Assembly: GCF_038050405.1 (NCBI RefSeq) | Contig: NZ_CP150900.1 | Span: 2,480,001 to 2,544,000 of the forward strand | Origin: Paraburkholderia sp. IMGN_8 | GTDB taxonomy: Bacteria > Pseudomonadota > Gammaproteobacteria > Burkholderiales > Burkholderiaceae | Reading direction: 5' to 3' | DNA: 64,000 nucleotides | Shown here: in pieces, positions 37,290 to 47,950 of the stretch | Layout: each line of letters starts with the position of its first letter | How positions within the stretch are numbered: position 1 is the stretch's first letter | The notes under the pieces: generated by a model | The model's database searches: none | The model's input: only the letters and a program-made list of their open reading frames with translations | Told to the model about the DNA's origin: nothing | Program-made: the position numbers and the translations under genes

Positions 37290-38026
37290 AGCGCCGCACG
37301 TGGCTCGCCGCGAGCGTATGGGCCGCTGCCTCGGCCGTGGTTGCGCTCGCACTCGACGCGCATGCCGGCAGCACCGGCGCAACGCAAACGCGGCAAGCGC
37401 AGGTGCTGATCGAAGCCTACGGAGATTCGACCACGCTCGGCATTTCATGCAGCGGCGGCCACTGCGGACCGCAGGCGCAAAACGCCGTGATGTATCTGCA
37501 GGATGCGTTGCAGGCCACGCACGGCGAGCGGGTGCAGGTCGCGAACTATGGCGTGGGCGGCACGATGGCCACCCAGCTGCGCGACGGCGCGCAGCGCGGC
37601 CGCACAGCGACCTTGCCTTGGCAGGAACGGCTCGCGGCCTCGCGCGCGCAGATTGTGCTGATCAACTACGGCATCAACGAAGTGATGCGGAACCAGACGC
37701 CCGAGCAGTTCTACGAGGCCGAAACGACGCTCGTGAAAACCGCCCGTGCGCTCGGCAAGCTGCCGGTTTTGCAGACCTCGAATCCGATGCCCGACAACCG
37801 GCTCAATGCGCGGCTCGCCGCGATGGTCGCGATGACACGCCGGGTTGCCGCCGAACAGCAGGTGCCGCTCGTCGACCAGTTCGCCTACATCAGCGGCCTG
37901 CCCGACTGGAAGACGCTGATGTCCGACGGCGCGCATCCGAAGCCGGACTTGTACCGGCTCAAGGCCGAGCAGGATTTTCGGGTCGTCGATCCGCTGGTGC
38001 GACGGCTGCTGGACGGCACCTCTTGA
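37286..38026 (+). CDS. exported SGNH/GDSL-family hydrolase
   Basis: A 246-residue protein with a signal peptide (about 1-27, ending DAHA) and SGNH blocks: GDS with the nucleophile Ser48, YGVGG for block II, NYGINE for block III and DGAHP for the C-terminal Asp/His pair. Such enzymes act as periplasmic esterases or acetyltransferases on polysaccharides. Coupling to the membrane acyltransferase suggests it finishes or edits acetyl transfer to the polymer. Whether it adds or removes acyl groups cannot be read from sequence. Confidence 0.85.
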   Translation: MKRRTWLAASVWAAASAVVALALDAHAGSTGATQTRQAQVLIEAYGDSTTLGISCSGGHCGPQAQNAVMYLQDALQATHGERVQVANYGVGGTMATQLRDGAQRGRTATLPWQERLAASRAQIVLINYGINEVMRNQTPEQFYEAETTLVKTARALGKLPVLQTSNPMPDNRLNARLAAMVAMTRRVAAEQQVPLVDQFAYISGLPDWKTLMSDGAHPKPDLYRLKAEQDFRVVDPLVRRLLDGTS

Positions 38027-38090
38027 AGCGTTTTTTCAAGTGCGTTTCCGGGTTTGCTTCCCAAGCTCTGCTTTTGAAACGTGCTTCTGA

Positions 38091-39221
<1,131 letters not shown>

Positions 39222-39281
39222 GCGGGACGGCGGTCGCGCGAGCGGCCGCCGGACACGCACCGCCGACATTTCACCCGATGC

Positions 39282-39329
39282 AAAAGCAGACGAGGCCTGA
39301 TCGCAATGATTCAGGCCTCGTCTGCTTTT
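39282..39329. terminator. bidirectional terminator between bceN and bceK
   Basis: A perfect 19-bp stem, from AAAAGCAGACGAGGCCTGA at 39282-39300 to its complement at 39311-39329, encloses a ten-base loop. The A and T runs at the ends allow termination in both directions, as suits convergent genes. Confidence 0.9.
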
Positions 39330-39415
39330 ACGCGATCAAGCGGCGTTAGTTTTTGCCGCTTGCCGGCGTGAATGCGGCGAGCCATGCGCCGCGTTCACGC
39401 TGAGCGTCAGTGCGT

Positions 39416-40582
39416 TCAGTGCACCCCGCCCGCCGCAATCGCCTCGCTATACACCGACGCCACGCGCCTTGCGATAACCGAATTATCGAAGTTATCGCGC
39501 GCGTAGCGACGGCAAGCGTCCGCATCCGGCAACTTCAGCGAGCCGTTCAACGCCCCAGCCAGGCCTTCCGCAATCGCCTGAGCGCCGGTTGCCGGCAGCA
39601 CCAGATTCGGCGACAAGCCCGCCACCGCTTCCGGTAAGCCGCCCACCGGCGTCACCAGCACGGGCGTGCCCGAGGCCAGCGATTCGACCGTAATCAGGCC
39701 GAAACCTTCGAGCGCGACCGTCGGCACCACGCTGATATTCGCCGCACGATACAGCGCCGCCAGATGCTGGTCGGGCACGAAACCCAGCAGCTTGACGTTG
39801 TTCTCGAGGCCCGCCTCGGTGATACGCGCCTGCAACTCGCCTTCGAGCCGCCCTTTGCCCGCGATCAGCAGCAGCACGTCGGGTTCGCGGCGCTTGAGCA
39901 GCTTCACCGCGTCGATCAGATCCTCGAGGCCCATGCGGCGCACCAGCCGCCGCACCGCCAGCACGATCGGCCGGTCTTGCGGCAATTGCAGCTTCAGGCG
40001 CGCCTCGGCCGGGGTGATCGGCAGATTGAACTGCTCGACATCCACGCAGCCCGGCACCACACGCACGCGCTCCGGCGAGATGCGGTAGCGCGAAGTCAGA
40101 ATCTTGCCGAAGGCTTCGGACAACACGATCAGCCGCGACGAGCGCGCATACACCGATTGCTCCAGATAACGCTTGGCGCGCTGGCCGAACGAATCGGCGC
40201 CTTCCACGTGGCTCTCGTCGGCCCACGGTCCCTGGAAATGCGACACCTGCGGAATCCCACGCGTCACGTCGAGGCCCGGGAAGGTGTACAGCGCGAAGTG
40301 CGACGAAATCACGTCGGGACGCGCGGTGCTGATCTCGTGGCGCAGCGCGCGGCGTGCCGCCATCAGCCGCAACGGCAGCGATTGGGCGGCGGAGCCGAAG
40401 CCGTTGATCGCGCCGCCGGTGTCCGCGGCTACCTTGGGCGAGCCTGCCACCACGCCGCGCACCGCGACGCCCGCGCCCGGCAGCGCGCCGACCAGCGAGT
40501 AGTACATGCGGTCGAGGCCGCCCGCGCGCTCGGGAAACCAGTGCATCCCGATCTGCAGCGATTTGATTGAGCTCGTCGTCAT
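39416..40582 (-). CDS. bceK: glycosyltransferase family 4
   Basis: A 388-residue GT-B enzyme. The N-terminal acceptor domain begins SLQIGMHWFPERAGGLDRM. The donor domain contains VLAVRRLVRRMGLEDLIDAV and the nucleotide-sugar motif EGFGLITVESLASGTPVLV. A frame to 40669 exists, but the ATG at 40580-40582 with AGGGG upstream is chosen. It is the last gene of the long leftward bceB-to-bceK series. Its sugar and linkage are unknown. Confidence 0.87.
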   Translation of the reverse strand: MTTSSIKSLQIGMHWFPERAGGLDRMYYSLVGALPGAGVAVRGVVAGSPKVAADTGGAINGFGSAAQSLPLRLMAARRALRHEISTARPDVISSHFALYTFPGLDVTRGIPQVSHFQGPWADESHVEGADSFGQRAKRYLEQSVYARSSRLIVLSEAFGKILTSRYRISPERVRVVPGCVDVEQFNLPITPAEARLKLQLPQDRPIVLAVRRLVRRMGLEDLIDAVKLLKRREPDVLLLIAGKGRLEGELQARITEAGLENNVKLLGFVPDQHLAALYRAANISVVPTVALEGFGLITVESLASGTPVLVTPVGGLPEAVAGLSPNLVLPATGAQAIAEGLAGALNGSLKLPDADACRRYARDNFDNSVIARRVASVYSEAIAAGGVH

Positions 40583-40673
40583 GGTTGTTGCCCCTGTGCG
40601 TTCTGAGAGTTGTGTTGAGTTGCGCGATGGGTCGTGCGCCGGGTTGCCCGCTTGTTTGCCAATACCCACTGCT

Positions 40674-41903
40674 TCATTTCGCGCTCTCCTGGCCGGCCAG
40701 CGTGTTCAGCGTCAGCGCGTCGGTCTTGGCGACCGCCGCGGCTTCGGCTCCGCTGCGCCGGCGGTCCTTCTGCTGCCCTTCCAGTTGCCGGTACAGCGCG
40801 ATGTACTGCTCGGCCATCCGCGCCCAGCCGAAGCCGGTAGCGAGTTCGTTGGCGGCGACGCCCATCGCGCGGCGCGCGTCGTCGTTCGCAGCCAGCCGCG
40901 CGACCGCGCCTGCCAGCGCCTTGGGATCGTCCGGGTCTTCGAGCACGATGCCGCATTCCGGCGTGATGATTTCCGCGCCGCCCGCCGTGCGCGCCGTGAC
41001 CACCGGCAGACCCGCCGCCATCGCTTCGAGCAGCGACAGGCTCATTGCCTCATAGCGCGACGGAAACACGAACGCATCGACCGAGTGCATCAGCACCGGC
41101 ATTTCCTTCACCAGGCCGAGAAAATGCACCCGATGCGCAATGCCGAGCGCCTTCGCCTGCTCCGGATAGGGGCTCCCCGGCAGGAACCCGGCTACCGCGA
41201 TCTGCACGTGCCCGGGCAGGTGCTTGAGCGCCGCCAGCACCGTGCCGAGGTTCTTGCGCGGCGTGCGCAGATCGCCGACGAACAGCAGCAGGAACGCGTC
41301 GGCCGGCAGGCCGAAGCGCGCGCGGTCGCCTTGGGCCGCGGCGAAACCTTGCGTATCGACGCCGTTGTAGATCACATCGACCCGATTGTCAGGCGTGAGG
41401 CCGATCGCGCGGATTTCGTCGGCGACCTTTTGCGACACCGCCGTAATCACCTTCGAGCGCCGGTAGGCCCAACGCTCGAGCCACGCGTTGCAGCGCGTAT
41501 AGACCGACTGATACGCGGACCACACGCCCTTCGTCAGCCCGAACGGGTAGTACTTGCTGCCGAACCAGCCGCTATGCACGAAGTGCGAGGTGTTGACGTC
41601 GGCCGGCATCCACGTGATGAAGCCGTTCACGTGCAGCACGTCGTATTCGCTTCGATGCGCGCGCAGCCACATCGCGCTTTTGAACGCGAACACCTGCTGG
41701 CGCAGCAGATTGGTCGGCCACCAGCGGCCGATTTTCACCGGCACCCAGCGGACATTCGGATGGGCGAGCAAATCCGGCGCGACGTGCGACGCAACCAGCG
41801 TCACGCCGATGTTCTCGTCGAGGGCGGCGCGCGCAATCTCGTGGTTGACGCGCCCCTGGCCGTCGTTATGGCGCACGACGTGCGTGACAATGGCGACTCT
41901 CAA
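40674..41903 (-). CDS. bceJ: glycosyltransferase family 4
   Basis: A 409-residue GT-B enzyme. It begins at a TTG (41901-41903) that overlaps the bceI stop as TTGA, with GGAGG six bases upstream, which supports that rare start. The sequence opens RVAIVTHVVRHNDGQGRVN, and the donor motif SRYEAMSLSLLEAMAAGLPVV carries the conserved Glu. It probably adds one sugar of the cepacian repeat. About 25 residues at the C-terminus are a charged, low-complexity tail. Confidence 0.87.
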   Translation of the reverse strand: MRVAIVTHVVRHNDGQGRVNHEIARAALDENIGVTLVASHVAPDLLAHPNVRWVPVKIGRWWPTNLLRQQVFAFKSAMWLRAHRSEYDVLHVNGFITWMPADVNTSHFVHSGWFGSKYYPFGLTKGVWSAYQSVYTRCNAWLERWAYRRSKVITAVSQKVADEIRAIGLTPDNRVDVIYNGVDTQGFAAAQGDRARFGLPADAFLLLFVGDLRTPRKNLGTVLAALKHLPGHVQIAVAGFLPGSPYPEQAKALGIAHRVHFLGLVKEMPVLMHSVDAFVFPSRYEAMSLSLLEAMAAGLPVVTARTAGGAEIITPECGIVLEDPDDPKALAGAVARLAANDDARRAMGVAANELATGFGWARMAEQYIALYRQLEGQQKDRRRSGAEAAAVAKTDALTLNTLAGQESAK

Positions 41904-43363
41904 TCAGTGCCTCCGTGGAGAAATAGCGTGCGTCCGCGGTGCATCTTTTCGTAATGCACCGCAGAAAGGATCGAAAAAACACTCATGAAAAGCAGCAGCC
42001 CACCCGTGCCGACCAGCGAATTGGTGAACACCAGCATCGCGAAGGTTGCGAGACTGAGGCTCAGGCACGCCGAAACGTATTTGTCGTTGCGCAGCTTGAA
42101 CGACGCGAGCACCGCGCGCACCACCAGCCAGACGATGCCGGACATGTACAGCAGCGTGCCGGGCCAGCCGAGCACGAACGGGATGTTCATCACGCCGCTG
42201 TCGAAGTTGCCGTACTGGCCGAGCTGGCCGCCGTCGTTCGAGAGCTTGGTCGAGGTGCCGGTCGCGCCCATCCCTTCGCCGGAGACGTCGGTGAACGCGG
42301 TCTTCGCGAAGGTCGCGTAGAACTCGTTACGCGCGGCGTAGCTCTGGTCGTCGCTGAGGTTGACGATGGTGTTCAGGCGCGCCTGCATCCGCTCGGCCAC
42401 CGGGCCGACCGCCAGCAGCGGCACGCACAGGCCGGCCAGCAGGATCGCACTCGCGACGATCCGCACCCGCACCTTGTTGTTCGATTTGACGAGCTGGATC
42501 AGCAGCGCGATCACCCAGCCACCCCACGTCGAGCGCACGAGGCTCAGCGCGAACGCGAAAAAACCCAGCGCCGCCGCGATCCAGCGCACCCGGTGGCTGG
42601 CCGCCATCACGTAGACCATCGCGCCCATCATCGCGAAGGCGAACGGCCCCGACGAGTTCATCGTGCTGAACACGCGCACGCCCATCGGCACCGGATCGCC
42701 TTGCGAGTTCATCTGCGAGCCGAGCATCCACAGCGCGTCCCACTGCGGCATGATGAAGAACTGGATCAGCCCGTAGCCGCCCATCACGAGCATGCCCCAG
42801 ATGAACGTATTGACGATGGTGGCGCGGTACTGCGGGTATTGGCGCGTGTGCGCCATGATGTGAAAGCCGATCAGGATCGGATAGAGCCAGTTCGCGAGGT
42901 CATAGGTCGCGGCGAGCGGCCCGCTCGACATCACGCCGACCATGAACGCGTAGGCCAGCCCCAGCAGGATCAGCAGCACCGGCAGCCCGCGCCGCTGGGC
43001 GAGCAGCCTGTAGTAGCGCAATAGCGAGAGCGCGCTGATCATCGTCACCGCGAGCGGCGCGACCTGAATCAGGCTGGTGGGCGTGAACGAGCCTTTGGAC
43101 CAGTCGGCGAGACGCCGCACTTCCGGGCTCAGGAACCACAGCCACCACATGAAACCGATGTAGCGCGCCGGACTTTTGAAGTAGAGCCACAGGCCCGTCA
43201 GGATCGCCAGCACTGGAAACGCGAGCGTGAGCACCGTGCCCTGATGCGCGGCGATCAGCACCGCCGTGATCAGCCACAGTAACGCCGGCGGCAGCCATTC
43301 CTGCGGACCGCCGGACAGGAAACGTCCAGCGCCGCTCTCGCCGGCTCGCGTAATCGTCGACAT
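41900..43363 (-). CDS. bceI: polysaccharide polymerase (Wzy type)
   Basis: A 487-residue inner-membrane protein with about a dozen hydrophobic segments and a large periplasmic loop, the pattern of O-antigen/EPS polymerases. In the wzy_C-like part are RVFSTMNSSGPFAFAMM and LSLVRSTWGGWVIALL. It is coupled at its end to bceJ, and its ATG at 43361-43363 lies just below bceH. It would join flipped repeat units in the periplasm. Confidence 0.86.
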   Translation of the reverse strand: MSTITRAGESGAGRFLSGGPQEWLPPALLWLITAVLIAAHQGTVLTLAFPVLAILTGLWLYFKSPARYIGFMWWLWFLSPEVRRLADWSKGSFTPTSLIQVAPLAVTMISALSLLRYYRLLAQRRGLPVLLILLGLAYAFMVGVMSSGPLAATYDLANWLYPILIGFHIMAHTRQYPQYRATIVNTFIWGMLVMGGYGLIQFFIMPQWDALWMLGSQMNSQGDPVPMGVRVFSTMNSSGPFAFAMMGAMVYVMAASHRVRWIAAALGFFAFALSLVRSTWGGWVIALLIQLVKSNNKVRVRIVASAILLAGLCVPLLAVGPVAERMQARLNTIVNLSDDQSYAARNEFYATFAKTAFTDVSGEGMGATGTSTKLSNDGGQLGQYGNFDSGVMNIPFVLGWPGTLLYMSGIVWLVVRAVLASFKLRNDKYVSACLSLSLATFAMLVFTNSLVGTGGLLLFMSVFSILSAVHYEKMHRGRTLFLHGGTD

Positions 43364-43366
43364 CGT

Positions 43367-44518
43367 TTAGAGGCCTCCGCGTGATTCGCGCGGGCTGGGA
43401 CGCTGCCCTTGCCCCACCGCCGGGGCCCGCGCCGCGCTTCGGGCGCGCAGCATCTCCTGGGTGATGCGCACGTGCTGCATGGCGTAGTGCTGCGTCGTCA
43501 GGTCACGCGACAGCAAACCGGCCGCCGCCGCCTGCGCCTGATGCAACGCATCCGCCGGCGACGCGGCGAGCCGGTCGACCGCTTCGCGCAGCGCCTGCGG
43601 GTCGAACGGCGGCACATAAGCCGCTTCGCCCGCAGGGAAATAATCCTCTAACGTGCCGACCCTGGTGACCACCATCGGCTTGCCGACCGCCGCCGCTTCG
43701 AGCATCACGGTGATGCCGGAGGCATGCGAATTCGGCCGCAGCGGCACGACGATCACATCGGCCCAGTCGTACAGTTCGCGCTGCTTCCTGATGCCCGAGA
43801 ACAATGCGATTTCCACGTTGGGCGCACGCAGCGACGCGGGAATCCGGCGACGTGTCGCGAGCTTCACGGTGTAGCGCGCGTCGTTGCCGAACGCCTTGAT
43901 GAGGGTTTCCCAATCGCGGTCGCGATCGTTGCCGATCGCGGCGATGCGAAGCGGCGTGTGCGGCGTCCATTCGGTCGGCGCCTGCACCGGGAAGTCCTGG
44001 GTATTCAGGCCGTAGTAGACATGCTTTGCGTCGCGGTTGAGATAGCGCTGGCACAGCTCGGCGTTTTCGCTGGCGAGCGTGGTCAGCTGATCGGCACGGG
44101 CAAGCAGCTTCCGATACAGCCAGCTGCGCAGAATCCCGTAGCCTGGCCATTTATCGAGCAGCCACACGCTCTGCGCGAGCAACAACGGTCCGCCGTCGGC
44201 GCCCGCCTTGCGGCCGCTCAGCAGCAGCATCAGCGCGGCCGACAGGTGTTCCTGCTCGGTATGCGTCCAGATCACGTCGGAGCGCAGCATCTCGGCGCGG
44301 TTGCGCCACGTATGGATGAAATCGAAACCGAGCGCCGCCTTCAGTGCGCGGCGAAGCAGCCGCACCGGCTTGCTTTCACGCGCGTCCTGCGAATAGGTCA
44401 GCGCGAACGCGTCGGATTCGGCGTGGTGATAGCCATACAGACAACCGATGTTGTCGCCCGGTCGATAAAAGCGCGGGTCGGCGCCGTAAAACAGATGAAC
44501 GTGAACTTTCGTACTCAT
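43367..44518 (-). CDS. bceH: glycosyltransferase (GT4-like)
   Basis: A 383-residue GT-B enzyme starting MSTKVHVHLFYGADPRFYR, with GGAG about seven bases upstream of the ATG (44516-44518). The donor domain contains LRIAAIGNDRDRDWETLI and ASGITVMLEAAAVGKPMVV with the conserved Glu. The three-base gap to bceI suggests coupling. The C-terminal 30 residues are rich in Arg and Pro. Confidence 0.83.
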   Translation of the reverse strand: MSTKVHVHLFYGADPRFYRPGDNIGCLYGYHHAESDAFALTYSQDARESKPVRLLRRALKAALGFDFIHTWRNRAEMLRSDVIWTHTEQEHLSAALMLLLSGRKAGADGGPLLLAQSVWLLDKWPGYGILRSWLYRKLLARADQLTTLASENAELCQRYLNRDAKHVYYGLNTQDFPVQAPTEWTPHTPLRIAAIGNDRDRDWETLIKAFGNDARYTVKLATRRRIPASLRAPNVEIALFSGIRKQRELYDWADVIVVPLRPNSHASGITVMLEAAAVGKPMVVTRVGTLEDYFPAGEAAYVPPFDPQALREAVDRLAASPADALHQAQAAAAGLLSRDLTTQHYAMQHVRITQEMLRARSAARAPAVGQGQRPSPRESRGGL

Positions 44519-44630
44519 GCAGACACTCCGCTCTGCCGGTGGAAAGGAGCACCGGCGGCCATGAAGCAAGGCAGGCGCCGATGCACGAACGTATAGGTCG
44601 CGCGATGGGTCACGCGGTAGATCACGACGA

Positions 44631-45554
44631 TCAGGACAGCGCGCGCCGCGCCTCATGCGCGCCGGTACGCACCGCGCGCCAGCGCGACAGCTTCAGGCCC
44701 GCCTGCTTCGAGAGCAGCGCGAGCGCGGCGTGCGTGAGCCCCGGATAGACGCGCGTGCCGACCAGCGTCCACCACCACCAGGCGGTTTCACGGCGCAGCG
44801 GCGGCAGTTGGTCGCGCAGGATCAGATGAAAGTTGAAGGCGGCATTGCGCAAGGCCGCCATGGTCTGCGCGTCGCGCCGGTCGTCGTCGAAACGTTCGGC
44901 CGGGAAATGATCGACCGCCACGCGCGGGTCGTACATCAGCTTCCAGCCGGCGTTCTTCACGCTCAGGCTGAAGGCCATGTCGTTGTGGACTTGCGCGCCC
45001 GCGCCGCGCAGGCGAGCGTCGAAACGGATCGTGCGGACCGCATCGCTGCGGTAGCTCATATTGGCGCCCTTCAGGATGTCGACTTCACGCGCGCCGCCTA
45101 CCCCGAGGTGATGATTGCCGATGATCTTGCCGTGCGCGGTGACCTTGCCGACCAGCGGCCGCTCGCCGTCCAGCACGCGGCCTTTTTCGTGCACCCAGTC
45201 GCGCCCGCCCAGCGCGCCCAGCCGCGCATCGCTCTCGAACGCAGCCGCGATCCGTTCGACCCAGTCGATGTGCGGCGCGGCGTCGTCGTCGGTGATCGCG
45301 ATCACGTCGCCGCTGGCCGCGTCGAGCCCGCGATTCAAGGCCGCGACCTGGCCGGGCACGTCGACCAGCGCCACTGAAAGCGGCAGCTTGCCCGGCACCG
45401 CCGGATCGCGCAGGCACGCGTGGGTCGCCTCGTCGTCGGCGCGCGCGACCACCACGACCTCGTCCGGCGCGCGCGACTGCTGTTGCAGCGCCGCGAGGCA
45501 GCGCGCGAGATCAGCCGGGCGGCGGAAAGTCGGAACCAGTACCGTCACTTTCAT
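44631..45554 (-). CDS. bceG: glycosyltransferase family 2
   Basis: A 307-residue GT-A enzyme. The start MKVTVLVPTFRRPADLARCL and the metal-binding ITDDDAAP are typical of GT2. A later DWVHEKGRV and NDMAFSLSVKNAGW follow as in chain-building members. The ATG at 45552-45554 has AGGA upstream. It lies 112 bases above bceH and 75 bases below bceF. The sugar transferred is unknown. Confidence 0.88.
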   Translation of the reverse strand: MKVTVLVPTFRRPADLARCLAALQQQSRAPDEVVVVARADDEATHACLRDPAVPGKLPLSVALVDVPGQVAALNRGLDAASGDVIAITDDDAAPHIDWVERIAAAFESDARLGALGGRDWVHEKGRVLDGERPLVGKVTAHGKIIGNHHLGVGGAREVDILKGANMSYRSDAVRTIRFDARLRGAGAQVHNDMAFSLSVKNAGWKLMYDPRVAVDHFPAERFDDDRRDAQTMAALRNAAFNFHLILRDQLPPLRRETAWWWWTLVGTRVYPGLTHAALALLSKQAGLKLSRWRAVRTGAHEARRALS

Positions 45555-45629
45555 CGTGATGTCCTTTTTTCGTAGTTGCGCTGAGCAGTTGCACTGAATG
45601 CGGCGCAAAGGGATCGCCCTGGCGCCTCT

Positions 45630-47852
45630 TCAGGTACTCAGGTATTCCTGGACCGCCGCATAGCCGCGGTCGTAGCCGCCGCGCGAGCGTGCCGGCATAC
45701 CGTTGAAGATGCCGCCCTGCACGTGCACGCCGGCCGCCCGCAGGCGCTTCAGCGCGTCGGCGATCTCGCCTTCGTTGTGCACGCCCGAGCGCATCACGAA
45801 GAAGGTCGAACCGGCGTACGCGCCCATGATCGACGCATCGGTCACGGCCAGCACCGGCGGCGTGTCGATCAGGATCACGTCGTAGCGTTTGGCGAGGCCG
45901 TCGAGGTATTGCGGCAGACGCGGCGACATCAGCAGCTCCGACGGATTCGGCGGACGGCGGCCGCACGAAATGAAGCTCAGGTTCTCGATGTTCGAGCTGC
46001 GGATCGCCTCTTCGAGCGAGATCTGTCCGCTCAGCAATTCCGACAGGCCGTTCTCCTGCGCGCCGCCCAGATAGCGTTCGAGCGCGCCGCGGCGCAGATC
46101 GCCGTCGATCATCAGCACGCGCTTGCCGGAATGCGCGAGCAGCACCGCCAGATTGACCGTCAGGAAGCTCTTGCCGACGCCGGCCATCGGGCCGGTCAGC
46201 ATGACGATGCGGTTCTTCGCGTCCATCATCGTGAACTGCATCGAGGTGCGCAGACTGCGCAGGCTCTCGACCGTGAAGTCCTTGGGCCGCGCATCGGACA
46301 GCACCGAACGCAGGCGTTCGCCGCCGCGTTCGAAGCGGCTTTCGAGCAACGCCTGTTCGGCGCTGAGCGGCACGAGACCGAACACCGGGAGATGGAACGC
46401 GCGTTCGATGTGCTCGGGGTCGTCGATGCCCTTGAACATATTGCGGCGCAGGAACACGAAACCCGTGCCGGCGATCAGCCCGAGAATCACCGCCGCCGAC
46501 AGGATCAGCACCTTCTTCGGCTTGACCGGCACGCCCGGGCGCAGCGCGGCGTCGACGATATGCACGTTGCCGCCGGTGCCGGCCTTCTGCACCGACAACT
46601 CCTGCACACGGTTGAGCAGCAGCACGTAAATGTCCTCGGCCACCTTCGCATCGCGTTGCAGCTGCACGGCCTTCACTTCGGTAGCCGGCAGATCGCGGAA
46701 GCGGTCGGCGTATTTGGCGCGCTGCGCCTCCAGCTCGGCCATCTGCTGGCGCGCGGCCTTGAGCATCGGATGGTCGTCGCCGTAACGCTCGGTCAGCTGT
46801 GCCATTTGCAGACGCAAACCGGCGATCTGCTGCTCGTACTGCACGCTGCCTTCCAGGTACACCTTGGCTTCGTCGCTCGCGTTGATCGAGCCGGACTGGC
46901 GCTGATACGCGGTCAAGGCGGCCTCGGCGCGTTCGAGATCGCTCTTCAGACGCGGCTCTTCGCTCTTCAGGAACTCGAGCATCTTGCTCGCGTCGACCTG
47001 CTTGTTCGACACGTGCTGACGCACATACGACTGCGCGAGCGCATTGGCCACTTCAGCGGCATGCTCCGGGCTCTTGTCTTCCAGCGAGATCTGGATCACG
47101 CCGGTCTGCTTGCCCTGTTCCTGCACGGTGATCGCCGACTGGAACGCGGTGATCGCGTCGAGGTCGTTGGCGCGCACCACCGTGAATTCCTGACCCGGAC
47201 GGGCCACCAGCTTGTTGACGACGATCGTCACGCCGCCGCCCTGCGCCTGCTGGCCGACCTGGCCGCGCACCAGCAGCGAGCCGTTCTTTGCGTACAGTTC
47301 GTAGTGCTGGTCGTCCAGCACCTTCAGCGTCAGCTTCTCGCCTTCGAGCGCGGGCACCACGTCGATCGCGTCGACGTCGACTTCTTCACCGCCCCATGCA
47401 TAGGACGAGAGACCCAGCCACGGCCGCGCCGGCTGGCCCGGCGTCGCCATGCGCGCGGCGATGCTGCCGAGCAGCGGGATGGTCTTCGGCGCGACGCTGA
47501 AGTTCAGCTTCAGTTGCTGCACCACCGGGCCGACCACGCCGCGGCTCTTGATGATTTCGATTTCGGCGTCGGTCGGCAGCGAGGTCGAGCCGGTGGTGAT
47601 CGCCGCGCCGGTTTGCGTCTGCGTGAGCGCCTGCGACGTGTTGTCGGACTGCTCGACCCGTACGTGCGCGTCGGCCGAATAAATCGGCTTGGCGAGGAAA
47701 CAGTACGCGCAGGCGATCCCGAAGATCGCCGCGGCGATGGCGATCAGCCACCAGATGTCGTCGAGGATCACCTGCACCAGTTGGCCGAGGACGATGTCCT
47801 CTTCTTCGGTCCTGGCCGGTGCGGCCATGTGTGGAGAGATTTGATTGCTCAC
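45630..47852 (-). CDS. bceF: polysaccharide co-polymerase / tyrosine autokinase (Wzc type)
   Basis: A 740-residue inner-membrane protein that controls chain length and export. A Wzz domain with a first helix near 32-52 and a second near 460-480 flanks a coiled periplasmic section. The cytoplasmic BY-kinase has Walker A GPMAGVGKS, Walker A-prime LMIDGDLRRG and Walker B LIDTPP. The C-terminus has a short tyrosine cluster (GGYDRGYAAVQEYLST) for autophosphorylation, fewer Tyr than in E. coli Wzc. It starts with GTG at 47850-47852. BceD is its likely phosphatase. Confidence 0.93.
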   Translation of the reverse strand: MSNQISPHMAAPARTEEEDIVLGQLVQVILDDIWWLIAIAAAIFGIACAYCFLAKPIYSADAHVRVEQSDNTSQALTQTQTGAAITTGSTSLPTDAEIEIIKSRGVVGPVVQQLKLNFSVAPKTIPLLGSIAARMATPGQPARPWLGLSSYAWGGEEVDVDAIDVVPALEGEKLTLKVLDDQHYELYAKNGSLLVRGQVGQQAQGGGVTIVVNKLVARPGQEFTVVRANDLDAITAFQSAITVQEQGKQTGVIQISLEDKSPEHAAEVANALAQSYVRQHVSNKQVDASKMLEFLKSEEPRLKSDLERAEAALTAYQRQSGSINASDEAKVYLEGSVQYEQQIAGLRLQMAQLTERYGDDHPMLKAARQQMAELEAQRAKYADRFRDLPATEVKAVQLQRDAKVAEDIYVLLLNRVQELSVQKAGTGGNVHIVDAALRPGVPVKPKKVLILSAAVILGLIAGTGFVFLRRNMFKGIDDPEHIERAFHLPVFGLVPLSAEQALLESRFERGGERLRSVLSDARPKDFTVESLRSLRTSMQFTMMDAKNRIVMLTGPMAGVGKSFLTVNLAVLLAHSGKRVLMIDGDLRRGALERYLGGAQENGLSELLSGQISLEEAIRSSNIENLSFISCGRRPPNPSELLMSPRLPQYLDGLAKRYDVILIDTPPVLAVTDASIMGAYAGSTFFVMRSGVHNEGEIADALKRLRAAGVHVQGGIFNGMPARSRGGYDRGYAAVQEYLST

Positions 47853-47869
47853 AATTCGATCCCGTATCG

Positions 47870-47904
47870 GTTGCTTCGGCGTTTGCTTCGGCGTTTGCTT
47901 CGGT
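47870..47904. repeat. three tandem copies of a 12-bp unit
   Basis: GTTTGCTTCGGC-type units occur three times in a row in the 98-base bceE-bceF spacer, a short tandem array that could vary in copy number. No function is evident. Confidence 0.75.
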
Positions 47905-47950
47905 CCCGCGCCCTGTGAGAGCGGCGCGGGCCTGTCGACGGCTCAGACTA

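Noticed and set aside
45723..47918. 731-codon plus-strand open frame opposite bceF
   Set aside because: Antisense shadow of the tyrosine kinase gene with low-complexity composition.
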